A stretch of 16,750 nucleotides of DNA from Mucidula mucida (taxonomy: Eukaryota > Basidiomycota > Agaricomycetes > Agaricales > Physalacriaceae), in contig JADNYV010000740.1 of assembly GCA_015501055.1 (NCBI GenBank), positions 1 to 16,750 of the forward strand, read 5' to 3'. The position numbers were made by a program, and so were the translations under genes. Shown here piece by piece: positions 10,503 to 16,750 of the stretch (position 1 is the first letter of the stretch; each line of letters begins with the position of its first letter). The notes under the pieces are model-generated. The model did not search any database and had not been told where the DNA came from. It saw only the letters and a list, made by a program, of their open reading frames with translations.

Positions 10503-12178
10503 CTGTGGCCCCATGAGCAAGGCTTCTTCATAGTTATTGGGCTGCGCTTACCGCGAGCAGACCGTAACCTGTAGACATCGCATAAGACTTTACGGGTTAT
10601 CAGGGAATGGAGATCGCAGTATTTCAAGAAACGAACCTGGTGGCCAGGTACGCCATAGAGATGGGTGCCAGGATCCAAATGAGGAGGTTAGCCACGGAAA
10701 TAGCTGACGATGGCGTTAGAACGTTCATGATACAGGAGGCTCCGATCGTACCCATGATGACTTGAGAAGTCGCAACGTCAGATCAGGGTTCGGGAGAGAG
10801 AGAGAAATGACTTTCCGATATAGAATATGAATCCTGACATAAGTATGTCAATCTGTATGGCGATCTGTGACATGGATAGGCTTACCATCTCGGAATATGA
10901 TAAGCGTAAGCTTGGAACGATACCGATTATCGCCGCGAAGTTCATCGACTAGGTGGTACGTGAATTAGCCAGCGAATGTGAGACGAGAAGAGGGAATACG
11001 TGTTGCATGGAGCTTCCACGCCGTGAGAACGAATATAACTACGACAATATGATGAGCTTAGAAAGGCTGTGAGAGCTGCTACGTTAAACACACGTGTTTC
11101 GCACACGAAGAAAGGAATCCAGAAGGCCGTCAGCAGCTGGCGACAGAGTGGCGCAGTGCATTCTGGGATGCACCCGACCATTACTGATACGGGCTTCGGG
11201 ATGACTGCCCAGCAAGTCAGATGTGCTATTGGCCACATGAATACTACGCACAGACAATCAAATGATTGAACATGTATACGGTTGAGGCTATCATGGTTGT
11301 CGCAGCAGACTGATGAAAATGAAGTTCAGCTCGCATTCAGGAGTGGGACTTACGATGCAGAGGAAGGTGAGCAGCCCCAGAATATAGTAGTTTCGGCAAA
11401 GCGCATGGGTGCGCAGGACGAGAATGACTGGACCACGGTCAGCAATTGTGCGGGAGTAAAGCTCTGCTCGTACATTCGACGATTGAGAGCGAAATAATAC
11501 CGAGGATGTTGGGCGGTAGGAAGGCATGTTTGCAGCTAACATCGATAAGTAAGTTTGACTTTGACTGCGGGCATGCTGAACATACAACTAGGAAGACCGT
11601 TACGGTAGATCAACAAATGATAACGAGAGCACGTACTTCGACAGTTGGACTCGGATGAAGTTGATCTATACGGACAAAACTTGTCAGAGCTCTGAAATCG
11701 GTACAGAAGCTGGCGTACAAAACAAGTCAAAGCAGAATAGTATGGGCGGAACATATCGGTTCTGAAACGCGTACATGTCAACTAGCGCGGCCATTCGAGA
11801 GGACGTATTTGGCGTACAACTAAAAAGAGCCATTTCCCCAACGAGCGTCTCGAGCCCCAAACGCGGGAGACCTTGGGCAGAGGTTTAGAAGTGCAGTGAT
11901 TCAACGAGGAGACTATTTACCTCCTCCCCGAATGTTAAGAAGATATCGTACATCAAGATTACCGCCGCGGCCACTAGATAATGGTTAAGGATGCCTGGAG
12001 GATGGGAGACGTGCCATCGCACCATAGGTGTACTACAACATGGACCATCCAGCTTACGACCGCGATAACGCTTCAGTCGACGCACCTTTGTCACAGTGAG
12101 ATTTTTGAGAGTCGAGAGCAGCGCTTTCATAGCGTCGAGAGTTGCTTGATCCATGAGGGGCACAGAAGAAGAGACCAT
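10391..12178 (-). CDS. DUF6533-like seven-helix membrane protein
   Basis: This resembles the large, uncharacterised family of multi-helix membrane proteins (DUF6533 type) that is expanded in Agaricomycetes; their function is unknown. Recognisable stretches in order: VAAAVILMYDIFLTFGEE (ending 11921), VWGSRRSLGKWLFLV (exon 11871-11818), NRYVPPILFCFDLF (from 11761), PVILVLRTHAL...LGLLTFLCI (ending 11354), GCIPECTAPLCRQLL with FWIPFFVCET (ending 11094), LIFVLTAWKLHAT (11038-11000), RYRSKLTLIIFRDG (10948-10886), FIFYI (10833-10812), a helix in 10760-10637, a short exon 10587-10552 and RLLLNIRG from 10502. ATG at 12178 or 12154 may be the start; the first intron and several junctions between 11760 and 11400 were not resolved. 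The junction 10812/10760 is off by one base with canonical splice sites. The C terminus has no stop of its own and continues into the sedolisin. Identity good, exact model poor. Confidence 0.7.
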
Positions 12179-12546
12179 GATCGAAGTGTAGTAAAGAACA
12201 CGAAATAGAATGTACGAAAAGATGAGTTCAAAGCAGAGTCACTTGCCTTCTTATCAGGAGTTTGTTCTTCAACTCCGAGGCACGCCAAACTCGTCGCACT
12301 GCGCAGCTTTGCGGAGAACATTCGAAGGCTGATTGATAGAACTCAAGAAGAACATATGGAAGGCACTACGAGACCTTCGCATCGCCGTCTGGGAGCGTGA
12401 TGTCTGCAAACTTGGGTCGAATTACCCAGTAGGAGTAGACAGAGGCCGAACTTGGCCTGATTGCAGATGTTCTGTTTCATCTGTTGGATTTTGACGTGTC
12501 CACCTACTTCCACTCAAGGATGCGTTTACCAAGTTGAGCACGACGC
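12179..12546. other. Gene-free stretch before the duplicated block
   Basis: This stretch lies between the probable start of the minus-strand membrane protein and the P450 fragment. It should contain the membrane protein's promoter. I see no coding motif, RNA gene or repeat here, and similarity to the P450 upstream region begins only at 12547. Confidence 0.5.
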
Positions 12547-13137
12547 TAAGCGCCCGAAGCGAGCCAAAAGCGAAGAGCCCGTTGGCTGGGCATCTCTTTT
12601 CAGTGATGGAAGCAGTGGTGAAGCAGATGGGCATCAACTTTCACATCGGCAACCTCCGGCATGATATTCTTGACGGCAGACCATCACCACTGCCAGTTCA
12701 ACATGATTCGAATTAGCGCCGTCACTGGACGACTATTCTTGCCTCTCTTCCACCACCAGACATAGCTCTACCCATGGCCTCTGTTTTCCGTCTCATTGCG
12801 TATTCTAGTCTTGGCGGTGTTGTATGACGTGCCAGCGTGTCCACAACGTGTCCTCACCACGATTTCAGATTTCCCATGCTTTTTTCACGCGTTTTGAACC
12901 GCGCGCACTCTCCTTTTAGGCCTGCTTTCTGGACTCTACTTTGCCGCCGCCGCCTACACCTACACGAACGCTCACGAGGTTCTATACTCAACGGTAGTAT
13001 CGGCGGTAGCGATCAACGCATTCGTATGCGGTCTTTTATCTTCTATTGTCTTGTATCGCTTAGCGCCCTGGCACCCCCTTGCCCAATATCCTGGACCTAC
13101 TTTGGGAAAGATCACCAAATGGTACATGGGGCTTTGC
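12547..13137 (+). repeat. Duplicated block, copy 2
   Basis: Direct repeat of 5665-6226, same orientation, about 6.9 kb away. It has roughly 20 extra bases upstream of the start (around 12676-12697, AGACCATCACCACTGCC is absent from copy 1) and many substitutions. Similarity stops abruptly after GGTACATGGGG (13121-13131), near residue 108 of the P450, where transposon-flanking sequence takes over. Confidence 0.9.
12774..13137 (+). pseudogene. Truncated, frameshifted P450 fragment
   Basis: This is the copy of P450 exons 1 and 2. Exon 1 is 12774-12821, intron 1 is 12822-12868 with both splice sites kept, and exon 2 starts at 12869. In exon 2 a run of five T in the intact gene is four T here (12914-12917). 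This shifts the frame and makes TAG at 12917-12919, about residue 33. All of the catalytic domain is missing: no I-helix, ExxR or haem motif occurs downstream. It cannot make an active P450. An internal ATG at 13051 opens a short frame into the flank, most likely without meaning. Confidence 0.88.
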
Positions 13138-13299
13138 ATCAGGAAAACGGTAGGTTTGGCTCTGGCAACCCTGGCTCCGGTAGCAATGGCTCTGATCATC
13201 TCTGGCTCTGGTAAGTCATCTCTGTGTAACTCTTGCTCTCACGGAATGTCTCTCAACAACTCTAACAAGTTAATCAAGTTCGAAGTAATATAATAAATT
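13138..13299. other. Junction segment with short GGCTCTGG-type repeats
   Basis: This lies between the end of the P450 similarity and the stop codon of the transposase. From about 13155 to 13211 the motif TGGCTCTG or close variants occur four times (GGCTCTGGC, GGCTCCGGT, GGCTCTGAT, GGCTCTGGT). Short subterminal repeats are common in CACTA-like elements, so this may be the terminal region of the transposon, but I cannot identify a terminal inverted repeat because the other end lies outside the window. Confidence 0.4.
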
Positions 13300-16200
13300 T
13301 TAAAAGGCTATTTCATGTGCATGATAGTCTATATACTTATTTACATAGAATGCATTAAAGAAATCAAGCGAATCAGAATGTTTGAATGTCCGTGGTGTGA
13401 ACTCGTCACCTGAGATACCAATAAGATGTGCTGCCCGTACGATTGTATCCAAGTGCACAACAGCTTGTACACGTTCCCCGTTCTCATCAACATCGGGCTC
13501 CACCATCCACATGCCTGTTACGGGATCCGGCTCGTCGCCGATTGGTGAGAACCAGGTGATGAGGGCGCACGGATAGACAATGTTCATGTGCTTCATCGAA
13601 AAGAACAGCAGCACCCGCGCTGCATGCAGTCCACGAAACCCGGGAAGAGAAGAGTCCTTATCCAGGAAGATGCAGTCTCGTCGAGGCGGACCATGACACC
13701 ACGATCCCACTGACCGAATGCGCTCATGATACATTCCATGTCGACCGCTCTCGCCGCTTGGGGAAAAGAATGTCACAACCGCAGATGGGAAGACACGGAT
13801 CGGTCCTGAAAACGGTGGACAATCATCAAGGTCAACCAACATGGGATCCTCCATGGGGACATTGTCGTCCATCAGGCTCTCCTGTTGATACAGGAAGCAA
13901 CGCGTGAGCTCTGGAAGCTGAGGGAGGCGCAATGTGTGTGCGAGAGCATGCACATTACGCGGTAAACCTGTAACTACATGACTCGTAAGTTGACAAAAAA
14001 CCGTTACACCACAAAAAGACTTACTCGGCTTCGCCGCCATGACTACTTCACTCAAGAGGTCGCCGGTATCCACTGCACCATCATCATCATCATCTTTGTC
14101 GGGACCTGACACGGATTTTGACACTGGATCCGGCGGCGGCGGCGGTGGTGCCACATCATCAAAGATTGATCCCGCCAACATACCCCGACTGCAAAAGTCA
14201 ACGCGCATTGCCGCCAGCTTGTCCATGCGCTGGTTGACATCAAGCATCTGCTCTAAAGCCTCGTACTTGCTCGTTCTCCGATACGGGTCCTTGACAGCCT
14301 TGATGTGCTTCGATTCCGTGATGGAGGAACAGAGTCCGTTTGGAGCGCCAAACTCCTGAATAAGGTGACGATAGTGAACCATGGAGTGTTGTCGAGGTAG
14401 CGAGATAGCATCTGGGCGGACTCCAAGCTCTTCGAACACCTTTCGCTCCTCATGGAATTGCGCCACGGCAGTATCGATGTCCTTAAGAACGTCTTCGGTG
14501 ATAACGGAACATCGCACAAGATAGCAGAACTCCATGAACGTGCTCAGGGCACGAACCATCTTATCAGGAATAAGGCCAGCGATAGCCGGCAGATAGACCT
14601 GAGGACGGTGATGAACATCTGAGTTGCCAAAAATGGCAGCGACAAACCTTCATAAGCGCTTTGGAGTCGTTTCCCGTCCACCGTTTGAAACCGCGTCCTT
14701 CGGGAAAACGTCTGAGTTCCGGAAACGGCAGAACTGCAGCAATACTTCACAGAACAGTCAAATTAAGAAGATTTGTGCCAGTAAATACTAACCGTCGATC
14801 TATTTTGGCAAGAATCTTCGCAGCCTCCTTCTTATTGTACGTCTGCTTGATGTATTCTTCGACCCATGTAACGAGATGATCCTTGAAGGTCCCTTGATGA
14901 TCTGGTGGAGGAGATCAGGCGACAGAAGTTCATGGATGTCCGCCCGCGGAAAGTAATGCGTAAATGGCTAGAACGGGATTAGTATAGCAACAAATGGGAA
15001 AAGGACACAGTACCATAATATCGTTAATTATGCCGTACTGATCCCACATCTGCTTCGGCGTCTGAGCTTCGAAAACAGCAAGTGTATGGGCATGGCTGCG
15101 TCGTCCGGCAAGTCCATCGAGATCATTCTTGTTGGCCGTACACCTAGATATCAAATAAGCACCAGAAATGTAATACTGGAGCTTGGACAAACCTTGCACA
15201 CCAGCCTTGAACGATACACGCAAGCTGTACTTGCTCCGGATAGTCACCAATGTACGGTCCGAGAGCAAAGACGGTACGTCGATAGTGCCCGTGGCATAGA
15301 GCACCACCTCTGGATCCGTCATACCAGCTCGCAGCGGCTCGAGGATCTCCCGAAGCGAAGCATGAAAGAGTTCACGCTTAAAACGTCGGAATTCGACGCT
15401 ATCAGTGGCTTCACGATCACCTGAATTGCATGAGATCAAGACGAGTCGCAGTAGAGAAGTAATGTTACCTTTGGGGATGGCAAGAAAGCCAATGAGTGTT
15501 ACACCATTTCGATGTGCTGGTCGCACATTGTTGTGAATGAGTCCATTCGAGAGATACAGCGGATAATAGTTGTTCTGACCGGTAGCGACAGAAACAGTAG
15601 TTTTGTCACTACCGAGAATGACTGAACAGAGCGTCGTTCCATAGTACTTTGCGTCCTTGGCGAGATCATCCTAAGTAAGAGTGAGCGGCAGTTCAAGTCA
15701 AAGTATGATAAGCTACATACCGACAACCTCCATGCCCAGTTGCCGGACATGAAGTCCTTGTACGAACACCGGTTCGACTTGTCGAACATGCGTTTGGCCG
15801 AAAAGTCCATCTCATCCTTGAAGTCCGGGTTGCGAAGCTGGTTGAGGAGGACTTCGTGAGGGTTCCAGGAACCAGATGTCGTATTTCTTGAGCTTCCATG
15901 TCTCCGGATTGTCGCCCAGTTCGCCTTTAAAGGACAGTGCGAAGCTTGACCAGGGAACCTCACCAAGAGAACTGGCGTCGATCGTCGTGTTAAGATCCTT
16001 GGCAATCCTCGTACGGCGACTGATCATGCATAGCAGCCAGATCTGCATCAGTGTGTCAATATGGACTGGGGTGCCTGCATCTTCGAATAGAGCAGATCTC
16101 CGAGTTGAACGACTTTCGGTCTTCAAACGGCCAAAAGTCATCTGGGGAACGTGGAGGATTTTGGGATCATGCGATGAAGGAGGAGGCGGTGCGCCGCGAG

Positions 16201-16642
16201 GAAGGAATTCGCCATCTTGGGTGCATGGTCAACCTGAAAAACATTAGGCGTGTTCTGCCCAGTGTCAACCCAAAGCAGCGTACCATTGATATACGGGTGC
16301 CTCTCATGCACCTCATCATCCTTCGCCTTGCCACCGTCGTCTCTGATCGGTGCGCTAGGATCCCCTAAGCCGTCCCAGTCATCATCACCTTCATCCTGCC
16401 CACCATCGTCGGGTCCTACCGCTATCATCTCCCCCAGACATGTCTGGACTATCAATGTCCATGTCCTCAGAACCGGTGGTTCGCATTTGGGTGATTTGGT
16501 TGTTTTGGAAGCGATTGGGTTCGATTTAGCGCGATACCGTATGCTGGGCACGGATATGATTTTTGAGGCCGGAAGTTGTCGACAGCATACGGTGACAATG
16601 GGGGCATGATTTTGTTGGGAGATTCTTAGGCTTGGTGGGCAT
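13300..16642 (-). CDS. Plavaka-type transposase with N-terminal C2H2 zinc finger
   Basis: The multi-exon minus-strand gene encodes the transposase family widespread in Agaricomycetes as Plavaka. The ATG at 16642 starts MPTKPK..., and residues 13-34 form a C-x2-C-x12-H-x4-H finger (16606-16541), probably for DNA binding. Further on are DEMDFSAKRMFDKS, NWAWRLS, the stretch reading YYPLYLSNGLIHNNVRPAHRN, LREILEPLRAGMTDPEV, MWDQYGIINDIM, FPRADIHELLSPDLLHQ, and the well-conserved C-terminal LPRQHSMVHYRHLIQEFG and GLCSSITESKHIKAVKDPYR. The last long exon spans about 14559-13300 and holds a proline run and an aspartate run from simple triplet repeats near 14080-14145. A one-base deletion between 14891 and 14890 breaks the frame in the conserved IIKGTFKDHL segment. 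Introns are about 50 bases. With the break the protein would lose its C-terminal third, so this copy is probably not autonomous, unless the deletion is an assembly error. Exon borders in 15500-16500 were not all fixed. Confidence 0.82.
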
Positions 16643-16750
16643 GGTGGAGGAAGAAGTGGAAATGGATTACTGTCCGACGGTACACAAGGCAAGTTATGAA
16701 ATACAAATTCAGAAAACCCGTCTGTGGAGACGCTGAGTTCAAAACGCGGA

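Larger units (their letters stand above)
13138..16750 (-). mobile_element. Plavaka-type (CACTA-like) DNA transposon, partial
   Basis: The transposase fills most of this segment. The downstream end should lie between the P450 breakpoint (about 13131-13145) and the transposase stop at 13300. The upstream end is not in the window: only 108 bases remain before the edge. No inverted repeat or target-site duplication can be tested, so the left limit is inferred from where the P450 similarity ends. Confidence 0.65.

Noticed and set aside
16250..16609. Plus-strand open frame of 119 codons
   Set aside because: It is antisense to the transposase N terminus, including the C2H2 finger, and its Ser/Pro-rich composition follows from the opposite strand.
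5197..16732. A 13-base identical string GTCTGTGGAGACG at 5197-5209 and 16720-16732, considered as a transposon terminal repeat
   Set aside because: It is in direct orientation, the flanks differ, and one or two 13-base matches are expected by chance in a window of this size.
1..16750. tRNA, rRNA, CRISPR array, bacterial-type operon signals
   Set aside because: None seen; the spliced fungal gene structure makes CRISPR and operon features inapplicable.

Overview
The window looks like nuclear DNA of a mushroom-forming basidiomycete (Agaricomycetes). Protein-coding genes are split by many very short introns, mostly 44-56 bases. The gene content also fits that group: an adenylate-forming reductase, a membrane-anchored P450, a sedolisin, a DUF6533-type seven-helix protein and a Plavaka-type DNA transposon. 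Assignments come from reading motifs and splice junctions by eye; no database was searched.

Layout. (1) 1-1002 holds nothing I can name. (2) 1003-5112, plus strand: an A-T-R adenylate-forming reductase of 18 exons and about 1,085 residues. It has one extra base in exon 14 and an Asn where the reductase catalytic Lys is expected. (3) 5863-8199, plus strand: a complete cytochrome P450 of 16 exons and 534 residues, with no frame break. (4) 12178 down to 8763, minus strand: a seven-helix DUF6533-like membrane protein whose C-terminal exon runs in frame into a sedolisin (S53) catalytic domain that lacks its signal peptide and prodomain. The sedolisin part has a one-base break beside its oxyanion-hole Asp. 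(5) 12547-13137: a partial second copy of the P450 promoter and first two exons, broken by a one-base deletion. (6) 16642 down to 13300, minus strand: a Plavaka-type transposase with an N-terminal C2H2 zinc finger and a one-base break near 14890. Its element appears to abut or cut the duplicated P450 fragment.

How they fit together. The reductase and P450 are neighbours on one strand, about 750 bases apart, and could be the core of a small secondary-metabolite locus: activation and thioester reduction of an acid, then oxidation. The right half has the character of rearranged accessory DNA: a partial direct duplication, a transposon, and an apparent gene fusion or deletion junction. Single-base frame breaks occur in four places while the P450 is clean, so decay must be weighed against assembly error.
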